DNA from: Microbacterium sp. NIBRBAC000506063 | GTDB lineage: Bacteria; Actinomycetota; Actinomycetes; Actinomycetales; Microbacteriaceae | Direction: 5' to 3' | Assembly: GCF_017968845.1 (NCBI RefSeq) | Contig: NZ_CP072876.1 | Coordinates: 248,001 to 312,000, forward strand | DNA length: 64,000 nucleotides | Shown here: positions 18,204-30,192 of the stretch, in pieces | How the letters are laid out: each line of letters begins with the position of its first letter | How positions within the stretch are numbered: the stretch's first letter is position 1 | Translations under genes and position numbers: made by a program | Notes under the pieces: model-generated | Database searches by the model: none | What the model was told of the DNA's origin: nothing | What the model saw: only the letters and a program-made list of their open reading frames with translations

Positions 18204-19151
18204 TCAGCCAACCCCGCCGGGAGGCGGCCCGTCAAGAGGCGCCGCCGGCGCCGCGAGCCCGGGCTGCCTCCGCAGTTGCCCGGTCAGCGCCAGGACGACG
18301 ACGATGACGGCGATCACGCCCCAGGAGACGAGACCGAGCGGGCCGGCCAGGGCGAGGTCGATCGCCTCGCCGGGTGCGGCGAACAGCAGCACCATTCCGG
18401 CTGCGGCGTTGAGCGCCCCATGCGCGAAGACCGCGGGCCAGACCGAGCCCGTCCGCAGGCGCAGCCATCCGAACAGCACGCCCCAGGCCACGCAGCCGCC
18501 GGTCATCAGCAGAACGCCGACGACATCCGTGCGCCCGAAGTTGTAGCCGAGCAGGATGATCGGCGAGTGCCACAGACCCCAGATCGCACCGCTGAGCAGG
18601 AGAGCGGGCCAGGTGCCGAGCGGCCGCAGCGCCGGCACGAGCCAGCCGCGCCATCCGATCTCCTCACCGAAGGCGAGGACGCTGTTGAGGATCGCCCCGA
18701 ACGGGATCAGCAGAAGCTGGAGCGCGACGACGAGCTCGACCGGCGGGAACGGCATGCCCGGGGCCGCGGCTTCGAGTTCGGCGGCGAGGGCGCCGAAAGT
18801 GAGATCGAGGGTCACGAGCCCGAGCGCCGCGGCCGCGAACATGGTCGTGGCGACGATCACGGGCGGGCCGAAGATGGCGAGCACGCTCATCCAGACCACG
18901 CGCTTGGCCGGACGCAGCGGCCACATCCCCAGGAACCGCAGGCGGCCGTCCGGCGGCGTCCGCAGTGCGAAGACGACGAGCAGAGTGGCCAGCAGCGGCG
19001 TGAACATCATCGCCGGGAGGATCAGAGCGGCCCAGGGCTCGGCGAGGCCGTCGCCCAGCCAGAGCGGGAGCACCACGAGCCAGGCCAGCGCGCAGGCGGT
19101 GACGATGAAGACGATGACCGCGCGCCAGGGCACGGCGGGTGCGGTGGTCAT
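18204..19151 (-). CDS. CPBP family intramembrane glutamic endopeptidase
   Basis: Polytopic CAAX-protease/bacteriocin-processing family member, 315 residues and about eight hydrophobic segments. The three catalytic blocks are present: GEEIGWRGWLVPAL near residue 165 (the EExxxR motif), AIWGLWHSPIILLGYN near 190, and VFAHGALNAAAG near 265. In other bacteria such proteases degrade membrane peptides or give bacteriocin immunity; here the target is unknown. ATG overlaps the stop of the DUF1648 gene (ATGA), so it belongs to the GntR-DUF1648 operon. Intact. Confidence 0.92.
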   Translation of the reverse strand: MTTAPAVPWRAVIVFIVTACALAWLVVLPLWLGDGLAEPWAALILPAMMFTPLLATLLVVFALRTPPDGRLRFLGMWPLRPAKRVVWMSVLAIFGPPVIVATTMFAAAALGLVTLDLTFGALAAELEAAAPGMPFPPVELVVALQLLLIPFGAILNSVLAFGEEIGWRGWLVPALRPLGTWPALLLSGAIWGLWHSPIILLGYNFGRTDVVGVLLMTGGCVAWGVLFGWLRLRTGSVWPAVFAHGALNAAAGMVLLFAAPGEAIDLALAGPLGLVSWGVIAVIVVVLALTGQLRRQPGLAAPAAPLDGPPPGGVG

Positions 19152-20170
19152 TCGGCGGGCTCTCCCTTCTTCACGGCGGCGGCGAGGACGGATGCCGCGG
19201 TGGCGGCGTCATCGACGGTGACGACGAACACCGTGCCGTTCCGGCGCGTGACCTCCAGCGCCTCGCCCTTGCGGAGCACGACACCGCGACGACCGTCGAG
19301 AGCGTAGCGCCAGCCCCATCCGCCGAACTCCGCGAAGGGGTCGATCTCGGTGGCACGGACGGAGGCGACCTCCCCGCCGGGATCCGGGTGCGCGGCCAGC
19401 CGACCGCAGAACGAACGAGGAGCCCGTCAGCGGTGATGCGCACACGGAAGACGAGCATGGTCGCCACGAGCACGGCGACGAGGATCAGCACGATCGCCGT
19501 GATCCAGCCGGCCTCCCCGCCGGCGGCGAAGGAGAAGACGGTCGCCAGCGCGAGGACGAACAGGCTCACGCCGAGCACGATCATCCCGCTGCGGGCCATC
19601 GCCGCGGTGCCGACCCACACCGCGCGCTCCCCGTCGCGGAGCGCGAGCGGGATGGCGTCGACCGCGGTCTCCCGCGGAACGCCCGCCGCCTTCGGCTGCA
19701 GGAACCAGCCGAGCACGGTCACTCCGACCAGCAGCGCGAGTCCGCCCAGCGCCCACGGTGTGATGCTCGCGGCGTCGGCGGCGTCGTCGAGGCCCCGTTG
19801 GATCCCCACCGCCGCGAGCGTGAGGAACGACAGGTACGCGGAGAGGCCGAGGGCGCTCGCGCCCAGCAGGCGGGCGGTGCCCGACCACTGCGGACGCGCG
19901 GCATCCGTCCCCGCGTCGCGCGATGCGCGAGAAGCGTGATGGTCGCGAAGAGCGCGACGATCCCTCCGCCGGCGCCCGCGAGCAGGACGGGGTGCACCCA
20001 GGGCGGACCGAAATCGTCGGGATGGCCGCCCGACCAGTGCGTCGCCGAGGGATCGGGGATCTGCGGCAGCCAGGCCAGCACGATCGCGGTCGCGAGCGCG
20101 ATGACCGCGAGCGGCACGATCACCCCACCCAGAGGAACGCGGTGCGGGCGCGGCGGACGTCGGGGGTCAT
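19148..20170 (-). CDS. DUF1648 membrane protein, three frameshifts
   Basis: About 341 residues after restoring three G bases (near 20125, 19911 and 19385). The repaired start is MTPDVRRARTAFLWVGVIVP, then an N-terminal DUF1648 domain with DPSATHWSGGHPDDFG near residue 45, further helices, and a C-terminal soluble PH-like region (AEFGGWGWRYALDGRRGVVL). The family commonly pairs with a YtrA-type GntR repressor, as here, and occurs in cell-envelope stress operons. Start and stop both overlap neighbours by ATGA. Function not established. Confidence 0.85.
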
Positions 20171-20517
20171 AGGGAGGTCTCCTTCACGAGGGCGGCGAGA
20201 GTGGTCGGTGAGATGCCGAGGGCGGCGGCCTGGGCGACGAGCACGTGGATGTCGCGGGCGAGCTCGGTGACCCTGGCTGCGGAGGCGGTCACGACGGCTC
20301 CGCGACCGCGGCGAAGCTCGATGAGACCCTCGTCGCGCAGCGTCTGATAGGCGCGCAGCACCGTATGCAGGTTGATCTCGAGCAGATCGGCGATCTCCCG
20401 GGCGGTGGGGAGCCGGTCGCCGGGACCGAGGCGCCCGTCCAGGATCGCGATGTGCACCGAGGCGGCGACCTGCTCGTAGAGCGGATCCGGGCTCTCCGGG
20501 TCGATCCTGATGAGCAT
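20167..20517 (-). CDS. GntR family regulator, YtrA type
   Basis: A 116-residue repressor: an N-terminal winged helix (DPLYEQVAASVHIAILDGRL ... RLPTAREIADLLEINLHTVLRAYQTL) and a short alpha-helical tail with no ligand domain, the YtrA layout. Such regulators repress their own operon, usually membrane proteins, and respond to envelope stress. First gene of the operon GntR-DUF1648-CPBP-(methyltransferase), coupled by ATGA overlaps. A palindrome 29 bases upstream is the probable operator. Confidence 0.92.
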   Translation of the reverse strand: MLIRIDPESPDPLYEQVAASVHIAILDGRLGPGDRLPTAREIADLLEINLHTVLRAYQTLRDEGLIELRRGRGAVVTASAARVTELARDIHVLVAQAAALGISPTTLAALVKETSL

Positions 20518-20545
20518 GGCACCTCCTTCGCGAACACGCTATTCA

Positions 20546-20564
20546 CTAGTTCTAATGAAACTAG
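20546..20564. promoter_or_regulatory. Inverted repeat operator candidate for the GntR regulator
   Basis: CTAGTT (20546-20551) and AACTAG (20559-20564) form a perfect inverted repeat with 7 bases between, in a strikingly AT-rich intergenic stretch (20538-20576) between the divergent gntR and permease genes. YtrA-type repressors bind such dyads near their own promoter. Confidence 0.6.
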
Positions 20565-20625
20565 AATAATAGAAACACGCGGGGAATGTCACCTGCCGTT
20601 CACCTGACGGTGCCACGATCCGGGA

Positions 20626-21854
<1,229 letters not shown>

Positions 21855-21868
21855 CCGCACTCCTCGAC

Positions 21869-22649
21869 TCAGCGGTCAGGCGTCCGCAGTGCCGCCACGA
21901 GCGCGGGCAGGAGCGCCTCGGCCATGCGCCGGTATCCGAGGGCGCTGGGGTGGAAGCGGTCCATGCTGAACATCTCGTTGGGCTGAGCGAGGAAAAGGGG
22001 CCCGACGCTGCGACGGAGGTCGACCGCGGTCGCACCCTCCCGGGCGACGGCGATCGCCTGCGCGGCGGCGAGCTGGCGGGACCACCGTGCCGCGAGGCTC
22101 CGGAGGGGCTGCGGCACGGGCCGGAGCGCGCGCAGATCCGGGCAGGTCCCCACCACGACCTCCGTGCCGCGCGAGCGCAGCTGCGCGATCGTCTCCTGCA
22201 GGTGCGCCACCGAGGCGGAGAGGGGAACCCGATGGGTGACGTCGTTCCCGCCGACGACGATGACGGCCACATCGGCCGCGTACTCGTCGGCGAGGGTCGC
22301 GAGCTGCGCGGGCAGGTCACCGGACTCGGCGCCGACGACCGCGGCCGTGCGCAGGCGCACGGGGCGCCGCATCCGACGGGCGAGCTTGCGCGCCAGCCGG
22401 CCGCCCAGGGTGTCCTTGCGGCGCGTGGCCCCAGGCCCGCGGCGAGCGAGTCGCCCAGGAGCAGCAAGTCGATCGGATCCCCTCGAGCGCGCGCCGCCAG
22501 ATGCGATCGGCGGGGATCGCATCCTCGCCGAGCGGTTTGCCGATGCGACGCCGGGCGATCGCCGCCTGCCGGCCGAGCCCGATCCGCACTCCGAGCAGCA
22601 GCACGGCCAGCGCCGCGACCAGGAGAGCGACCGCCCGCGCAAACCTCAT
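21869..22649 (-). CDS. SGNH/GDSL hydrolase with N-terminal membrane anchor, two frameshifts
   Basis: About 260 residues. After restoring G bases near 22483 and 22432 the protein starts MRFARAVALLVAALAVLLLG (signal anchor), then has IDLLLLGDSLAAGLG (block I, nucleophile Ser near residue 68), VIVVGGNDVTHRVP (block III, Asn) and FSMDRFHPSALGYRRMAEAL (block V, Asp/His). It is an esterase or lipase acting outside or at the membrane; the substrate is unknown. Located directly downstream of hisS in the same direction, with a 53-base gap. Confidence 0.88.
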
Positions 22650-22702
22650 GCCTCGATGACACCGTCTCCGCGTGAACGCGGGGTGAACCGCGGTCGGAAC
22701 GA

Positions 22703-24052
22703 TCAGGACAGCGGCTTGGTCTCCAGGTCTCCGGGGGCGGTGCCCGCAGACAGCGTGGCGAAGGCCGTGTAGCCATCGGATGCCGCGCGCTCCAGTAGCG
22801 CCTTCATGTTCTTGGCGCGCCGCTCCAGCCGCACGCGGGCGCCCGGACCGAGCGCGCCCAGCAGCGCCGTCTTGTGCGCAGCGAGCTCCGCGAGGGGCAC
22901 ATCGGCGTCGTGGACGAGGACGACGGCATCCGCCCCGGCATCCTCGCCGAGGGCGACGAGGTCGACGAGACGCTCGAAGCCGAGGGAGAATCCGACCGCG
23001 GGCACCCCTGCGCTGAGCGCCGCCGAAGCGTCCTGCCCGAGGAAGCGACCGATCATGCCGTCATAGCGGCCGCCGCCGCCGAGCGAGTAGTCGACGCTCG
23101 GGTGGGCGACCTCGAAGATCGTGCCGGTGTAGTAGCCCATCCCCGCACGAGGAAGGGATCGAAGGCGAGCGGGATGTCGAACTCGACCCCGCGCTCGTCG
23201 CGGTCCCTGAGCTTGTCGAAGGGCGTGCCGCGCGCACCGCCTCGCCGAGCGCGACCAGGTGCGCGACGATCTCCTCCGGCGCGCCCTCCGGGAGCGCCTT
23301 GCGGATCTGACCCTCGCCGTAGGGACGGTACTCGAGGGTCTGCGGGCGGCGCAGGAACGCGCCGAAGGCCTCCACCGCGGATGCCGTGGCCCGCGCTCGG
23401 CGAGCTCGGCGACCACGCCGTCGGGGCCGATCTTGTCGAGCTTGTCGATCGTGATGAGCACGCCCGGCCGCTCGGAGGCGGCGAAGCCGAAGGAGTCGAG
23501 CATCCAGTCCAGCACCCGCCGGTCGTTGATGCGGATGCTGCCGCCGTCCAGGCCGAGCGCGTCCAACGCGTCCAACGAGGCGACCAACAGCTCGGCCTCG
23601 GCGCGCGCCGAGTCGTCGCCGATGATGTCGATGTCGCACTGGACGAACTGGCGGTAACGGCCCTTCTGCGGGCGCTCCGCGCGCCAGACCGGACCGATCT
23701 GGATCGCCCGGAAGACGCCCGGCAGCTGCCCGCGGTTGCTCGCGTAGAAGCGCGCCAACGGCACGGTCAGGTCGTAGCGCAGGCCCAGATCGGAGAGGGC
23801 GGCCGGGTCGTCGGCCGCCGCGCGGATCTTGTCGGCGTCGAGCCCGCGGCGCAGCACGTTGTAGGCGAGCTTCTCGTTGTCGCCGCCGATCCCCGCGTGC
23901 AGACGCGAGTACTCCTCCAGCACGGGCGCCTCGATCTCGTCGAAGCCGTGGGCGCGGTAACGGTCGCGGATGACGGCGAGCACGCGCTCGCGACGGGACT
24001 TGTCACCGGGGAGGATGTCGCGCATGCCGCGCGGCGGGTTCACGTTTGCCAC
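22703..24052 (-). CDS. hisS: Histidyl-tRNA synthetase, three frameshifts
   Basis: Class II synthetase charging tRNA-His, about 450 residues after repair of single-base losses near 23389, 23225 and 23144. Motif 1 region PRGMRDILPGDKSRRERVL, motif 2 IGPVWRAERPQKGRYRQFVQCD, the His-specific RGMGYYTGTIFEVAHP and motif 3 GGGGRYDGMIGRFLG...PAVGFSLGFERL are all present, followed by the anticodon-binding domain (VVLVHDADVPLAELAAHK). The insert FDKLRDRDERG just before the His-specific loop is encoded by a copy of the window's second REP-like sequence. GTG start at 24052, 7 bases after the mazG stop. Essential, so the breaks are surely errors. Confidence 0.95.
   Translation of the reverse strand: MANVNPPRGMRDILPGDKSRRERVLAVIRDRYRAHGFDEIEAPVLEEYSRLHAGIGGDNEKLAYNVLRRGLDADKIRAAADDPAALSDLGLRYDLTVPLARFYASNRGQLPGVFRAIQIGPVWRAERPQKGRYRQFVQCDIDIIGDDSARAEAELLVASLDALDALGLDGGSIRINDRRVLDWMLDSFGFAASERPGVLITIDKLDKIGPDGVVAELAERGPRHPRWRPSARSCAARRPSSTVPTARVRSARRSRRARRRRSSRTWSRSARRCARHALRQAQGPRRARGRVRHPARLRSLPRAGMGYYTGTIFEVAHPSVDYSLGGGGRYDGMIGRFLGQDASAALSAGVPAVGFSLGFERLVDLVALGEDAGADAVVLVHDADVPLAELAAHKTALLGALGPGARVRLERRAKNMKALLERAASDGYTAFATLSAGTAPGDLETKPLS
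23202..23223. repeat. REP-like sequence inside hisS
   Basis: GGTCCCTGAGCTTGTCGAAG plus GG differs at one base from the reverse of the repeat at 8036-8057 and resembles those near 57544. It lies in frame in hisS and encodes PFDKLRD on the gene's strand. Confidence 0.55.
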
Positions 24053-24059
24053 GGGTCCA

Positions 24060-24707
24060 TCATTCCAGGTCGGAGCTTCGCTCCGCCGCACGCACCTCGT
24101 CCTCCAGGGCGCGCAGGCGCTCGCGGAGGGCGCGCTCGGCGTCCCAGCCCCGGGTGCGCGCCTCGGCGACGAGCGCGAGCAGGGCGTCGCCCAGCTCTGC
24201 CTCGGACTGCGGTCCGGCGGCCGGCTCACGAGAGACGCCGACCGACGCCGCCCTGCCCAGCAGCTTCTGCGCGAGGGCGAGTGCCGGCATCCCCCGGGGC
24301 ACTCCGTCCAGGGCGCTGCGGCGCTCGCGCTTCTCGGCCGCCTTCGCCGCATTCCAGTGCACGAGCACCTCTTCGGGGGTGCGGGCGACCTCGCCGGCGA
24401 AGACGTGCGGATGCCGGCGCACCATCTTCTCGGTCAGTGTGCGGGCGACATCGTCGATGTCGAAGGGGTCGTCCGGGTCCTGTGCGGCGACGGCGGCATG
24501 GAACAGCACCTGCCACAGCAGGTCGCCGAGCTCCTCGCGCAGATCGGCGCGGGAGCCGTCCTCCACCGCGTCGATGAGCTCGTGCGCCTCCTCGATGAGA
24601 TAGGGCACGAGGTCGCGATGCGTGATCTGCTGCGACCAGACGCACCTCTCTCTCACAGCCCGCATGGTCTCGGCCGCTTCCCGGAGCGGATCGCGATCCC
24701 CGGTCAT
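24060..24707 (-). CDS. mazG: MazG family nucleoside triphosphate pyrophosphohydrolase
   Basis: A 215-residue all-alpha NTP pyrophosphatase that hydrolyses (d)NTPs, including damaged ones, to the monophosphates. The metal-binding motif is YLIEEAHELIDAVEDG near residue 38 with LREELGDLLWQVLFHAAVA near 58 (EExxE and ExxD acids). The C-terminal half has a second, degenerate MazG-like segment ending in a helix WDAERALRERLRALEDEVR. Start ATG at 24707 chosen for its 4-base overlap (ATGA) with nhaA and fit to the family; hisS follows 7 bases later. Mycobacterial MazG protects against oxidised nucleotides. Confidence 0.92.
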   Translation of the reverse strand: MTGDRDPLREAAETMRAVRERCVWSQQITHRDLVPYLIEEAHELIDAVEDGSRADLREELGDLLWQVLFHAAVAAQDPDDPFDIDDVARTLTEKMVRRHPHVFAGEVARTPEEVLVHWNAAKAAEKRERRSALDGVPRGMPALALAQKLLGRAASVGVSREPAAGPQSEAELGDALLALVAEARTRGWDAERALRERLRALEDEVRAAERSSDLE

Positions 24708-25879
24708 GAGCTCGCCTCCGCGCGTCGCCGGTAGGAGGCCGCCCGCGCCGAGACGAGCGCGGCGCACAGCATCAGGGCGATGAGGGAGCCGGCGAGGACG
24801 CCGAGGATCGCCTGATCGCGCGTGGCGGCATCCGTGGCGAACGCCAGGTTGGCCAGCAGGAGCGAGACGGTGAACCCGATCCCGCCGAGGGCGCCCGCCG
24901 CGAGCAGGTCCGGGAACACGAGCGCGGGCGGCGTGCCGCGCGGACGGATGCGCATCGCGATCCAGCCGAAGCCCGCGATCCCGATGATCTTTCCGAGCGG
25001 GAGCGCCACGGTGATCGCCCAGAACGCCGGAGACAGATCGCCGAGCGAGACCTGCGGGACCACGACGAAGGCCGCGGAGAAGGCGAAGACCGGCAGGATC
25101 GCTCCGTTCACCCAGGGCTCCAGCGCGAATCGCGTGCGCATCGCCGGGGACTGCGCCATCGCCAGGCCCAGGAGCACCCCGGCGATCGTCGCGTGCACGC
25201 CGGAGCTCACGATGAGACCCCAGGTCACGACGCCGAGGATGAGCATTGCCGTGACCACGAGCGGCCGGCGCCGCTCCCCCAGCATCCGGCTGAGCACGCC
25301 GAAGGCGATTGTGGTCAGCACCCCCAGGCCCAACGCGATCGCGTTCAGATCCTGGGCGAACAGGATCGCGATGAACACGATGCCGACGATGTCGTCGAGG
25401 ATCGCGAGCGCAAGCAGGAAGATGCGCACGCCCGAGGGAAGACCCTTGCCGAAGACGGCGAGCACGCCGAGGGCGAAGGCGATGTCGGTGGCCGTCGGGA
25501 TGGGCCAGCCGTGCGCGGTCTCAGCGCCCCCGGCGAGGAAGAGATAGACCGCGATCGGGACGATCACGCCGCCGGCCGCGGCGATCGCCGGCTGCAGGGC
25601 CCGGCGCATGCTGTTCAGCTCGCCCCGGGTGAGCTCGTACACGAGCTCCATCGCCACGACGAAGAAGAAGATCGCCAGCAGCCCGTCGGAGATCCAGTGC
25701 GCGACCGACAGATCGATCCCGGTGCCGGGGACCGCAATGTGCGCATCGAGGACGCCGGCGATGGGGGCGTGCAGCGGCGTGTTCGCGGCGAGGAGACCGA
25801 GCCCGGCGGCCACCAGCAGCAGGATCGCGGGGAACTGCTGCGTGCGAAGAGGGTTCTGCGTAGGGCTCACCCCGCCCAT
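24704..25879 (-). CDS. nhaA: Na+/H+ antiporter NhaA
   Basis: Inner-membrane antiporter exporting Na+ in exchange for protons and giving salt and pH tolerance. 391 residues and about 12 helices. Diagnostic blocks: FFFVVAMELVYELTRGEL, PIPTATDIAFALGVLAVFGK near residue 130, and LALAILDDIVGIVFIAILF near 160 whose two adjacent Asp are the ion-binding pair. Start ATG at 25879 (MGGVSPTQNP); GTG at 25870 is an alternative. First gene of the nhaA-mazG-hisS run and divergent from ppc, the two starts lying 53 bases apart. Intact. Confidence 0.95.
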   Translation of the reverse strand: MGGVSPTQNPLRTQQFPAILLLVAAGLGLLAANTPLHAPIAGVLDAHIAVPGTGIDLSVAHWISDGLLAIFFFVVAMELVYELTRGELNSMRRALQPAIAAAGGVIVPIAVYLFLAGGAETAHGWPIPTATDIAFALGVLAVFGKGLPSGVRIFLLALAILDDIVGIVFIAILFAQDLNAIALGLGVLTTIAFGVLSRMLGERRRPLVVTAMLILGVVTWGLIVSSGVHATIAGVLLGLAMAQSPAMRTRFALEPWVNGAILPVFAFSAAFVVVPQVSLGDLSPAFWAITVALPLGKIIGIAGFGWIAMRIRPRGTPPALVFPDLLAAGALGGIGFTVSLLLANLAFATDAATRDQAILGVLAGSLIALMLCAALVSARAASYRRRAEASS

Positions 25880-25932
25880 GCTAGGCCGCGCAGGCGTGCG
25901 GTAGTGGCATCGGATCCCACTACTCTCGAAGG

Positions 25933-28603
25933 GTGACCAGCGATCCCACCCCACGGAAGCCATCCGCGTCATCGCCCGCCACGAAGCCGGCCGAGACACC
26001 CCCGAGGCCATGCGCGACGATGTGCGCATGCTCGGCGCGCTCCTCGGCCAGGTCCTGCGCGAATCGGGGAGCCCCGGCCTGTTCGACGACGTCGAGCGCC
26101 TGCGCCTGGCGACGATCCAGGCCTACGACGTCGAGACGCCGGAAGCCTTCGACCGGGCCGTGCAGATCGCCGAGTCCTTCACGATCGCCCGCGCCGACGA
26201 GGTCGCCCGCGCCTTCACCTGCTACTTCCACCTGGCCAACCTCGCCGAGGAGCACCACCGGGTGCGGATCCTGCGCGAGCGCGCCGGCAAGCCCGGCCGC
26301 GAGAACGCGACAGACACGGTCGAGGCGGCCTACGCGCAGCTGCGCGCCGAGATCGGCGAGGAGGCGGCCGTCCAGCGCCTGGGCGCACTGCGCTTCCATC
26401 CCGTCTTCACCGCGCATCCGACCGAGGCCCGCCGCCGGGCGGTGTCCACGAGCATCCGGCGCCTGTCGGAGCTGCTGACCGAGCACGATGCCGCGAGCGA
26501 GGGCGGGGCGGCCGAACGCCGTGCGACGCGACGGATGCTGGAGGAGATCGACACCCTCTGGCGCACCGCGCCTCTCCGCGCGCAGAAACCCTCGCCGACC
26601 GATGAGGTCCGCACGGTCATGTCGGTCTTCGACGAGACCCTGTTCACGGCCGTCCCCACGTCTACCGTCGCATCGACGACGCGCTGCGGGGCGAGGAGTC
26701 GGGCGCGAGCGCGCCGATCGTGCCCGCGTTCGTCCGCGTCGGCTCATGGGTGGGCGGCGACCGCGACGGGAACCCCTTCGTGACCAGCGACCTCACCCGT
26801 GAGGCGGCCGACATCGCCGCCGAGCACGTGCTGCGCGGGCTCGAGCGCGCCCTCGAGCGCATCGGCCGGACGCTCACCCTCGACGAGGAGGCCACGCCTC
26901 CGAGCGCCGGGGTGCAGGAGATCTGGGCGCGGTTCTCCGCCGCGGCGCCGGACGCCGCCGGAGAGCTCGCCTCGCGCTCCCCCGGAGAACCGCATCGCCG
27001 GGTGGTGCTCGCCGCGGCACAGCGCGTGGCCGCCACACGGCGCGGTGATGCGGCGCTCGCCTACGCCGGCCCCGAGGAGCTGCTCTCCGACCTGCGTCAC
27101 GTGCAGGACTCCCTGTCGGATGCCGGAGCCCGCCGCCACGCCTTCGGTGGTCTCCAGCACCTGATGTGGCAGGTGGAGACCTACGGGTTCCATCTGACGG
27201 AGCTCGAGGTGCGCCAACACTCGCAGGTGCACGCCCGCGCCCTCGCCGAGCTCGAGAACGGCGGCGAGCGCAGCGCCGAGACGGAGGAGGTGCTGGAGGT
27301 CTTCCGCGCGATCGCACATATCCAGCGCACCTACGGCCCGCGGGCGGCGGGACGCTACGTCGTCTCCTTCACCCAGTCGGCCGACGATCTCACGACCGTG
27401 CACCGCCTCGCCGCCTTCGCCTTCCCCGACGGCGACGGTCCGGTGCTCGACGTCGTCCCCCTGTTCGAGACCTTCGCCGATCTGCAGGCGGCGCCCGCCA
27501 TCCTCGCCGAGGTCGTCACGCGCCCCGAGTACGCCGTGCGTCTGGAGGCCACGGGCGGGCAGCTGGAGGTCATGCTCGGCTACTCCGACTCCTCCAAGGA
27601 CGTCGGACCGGTCGCGGCGAACCTCGCGCTGTACGAGGCGCAGGCACAGATCGCGCAGTGGGCGGCGGATGCCGGCATCCGACTGACCCTCTTCCACGGC
27701 CGCGGCGGCGCGCTGGGCCGCGGCGGGGGCCCGGCGAACTCGGCGATCCTCGCCCAGCCGCCGCACTCGGTCGACGGCAGGTTCAAGCTCACCGAGCAGG
27801 GCGAGGTCATCTTCGCCCGCTACGGCGAGCCTGCCATCGCGATGCGGCACATCGAGCAGGTGGCGGCCGCGACGCTGCTGGCCTCCGCTCCGTCGTCGGA
27901 GGCGCGCACGAGTGGCGCCGCCGCGCGGTACGCGGATGTCGCCACCACGATGGACGCGGCCTCCCGCGAACGCTTCTTCTCGCTCGTGAAGGCCGAGGGG
28001 TTCGCCCCGTGGTTCGCCACGGTCACCCCCATGGAGGAGCTGGGCATGCTCGCCCTCGGTTCGCGCCCCGCCCGCCGCGGTCTCTCCGTCGAGTCGCTCG
28101 AGGACCTCCGCGCCATCCCATGGGTGTTCGCGTGGACGCAGGCGCGCATCAACCTCGCCGGCTGGTTCGGCCTGGGCACCGCGCTCGAGGCGGTCGGCGA
28201 CGAGGAGCTGCTCAGCGAGGCCTACGCGCAGTGGCCGCTGCTGCGCACCATGGTCGACAACGTCGCGATGAGCCTCGCCAAGACCGACGAGCGCATCGCC
28301 GCCCGCTATCTCGCCCTCGGCGACCGCCCCGACCTCGCACAGCTCGTCCTCGACGAGCTCGCGCTCACCCGCACCTGGGTGATCCGTCTCACCGGGGGCG
28401 GCGACCTCCTCGGCGACAAGCCCGTCCTGCAGCGGGCCGTGCACCTGCGCAGCCCCTACGTCGACGCGCTCTCGCTGCTGCAGCTGCGCGCCCTGCGCGC
28501 GCTCCGTGCCGGCGAGGCAGGGGCGGACGCCGATCCCGAACTGCAGCGGCTCCTGCTGCTGTCGGTCTCCGGCGTCGCGGCGGGCCTTCAGAACACCGGC
28601 TGA
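25933..28603 (+). CDS. ppc: Phosphoenolpyruvate carboxylase, two frameshifts
   Basis: Anaplerotic enzyme turning PEP and bicarbonate into oxaloacetate. About 890 residues after restoring a base near 25958 (N-terminus EAIRVIARHEAGRDTPEAMRD) and a C near 26659 (VPHVYRRIDDALRGEE). Catalytic sites: FHPVFTAHPTEARRR (His near residue 160), WVGGDRDGNPFVTSD near 275, the hinge GYSDSSKDVGP near 553, and FHGRGGALGRGGGPANSAI near 590; the C-terminus ends LLLLSVSGVAAGLQNTG as expected of the family. Divergent from nhaA and followed by gdhA on the same strand after 109 bases without a gene. Confidence 0.96.
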
Positions 28604-28712
28604 ATCCGCCCTGCGCCGACGACCGGTAGAGTGAAAATCCCCGCCCGAACCGGCGTATCCGCGCGCGACACGATCGCCTCGCACCTCTCCTTCGTCAGAA
28701 AGCCGCTTCCGC

Positions 28713-30074
<1,362 letters not shown>

Positions 30075-30105
30075 TCGCACGGCGCATCCGCAGGATCCTG
30101 TCACG

Positions 30106-30140
30106 GATGTCGGAGGAATCCGCGTGATCCCTCCGGCATC
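30106..30140. terminator. Stem-loop between convergent gdhA and hexapeptide-protein gene
   Basis: GATGTCGGAGG (30106-30116) pairs with CCTCCGGCATC (30130-30140) over 11 bp with one G-U pair. It has no T run and lies between convergent gene ends, so a bidirectional or factor-dependent role is plausible. Confidence 0.5.
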
Positions 30141-30192
30141 TGCAACCGCATCCGACATCTGCAACGGGCCGGATGCCGGATGCGAGCGGTGA

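Noticed and set aside
18200..18235. Upstream start of the O-methyltransferase at 18235
   Set aside because: It would add residues not found in the family and overlap the protease gene; ATG at 18199 fits.
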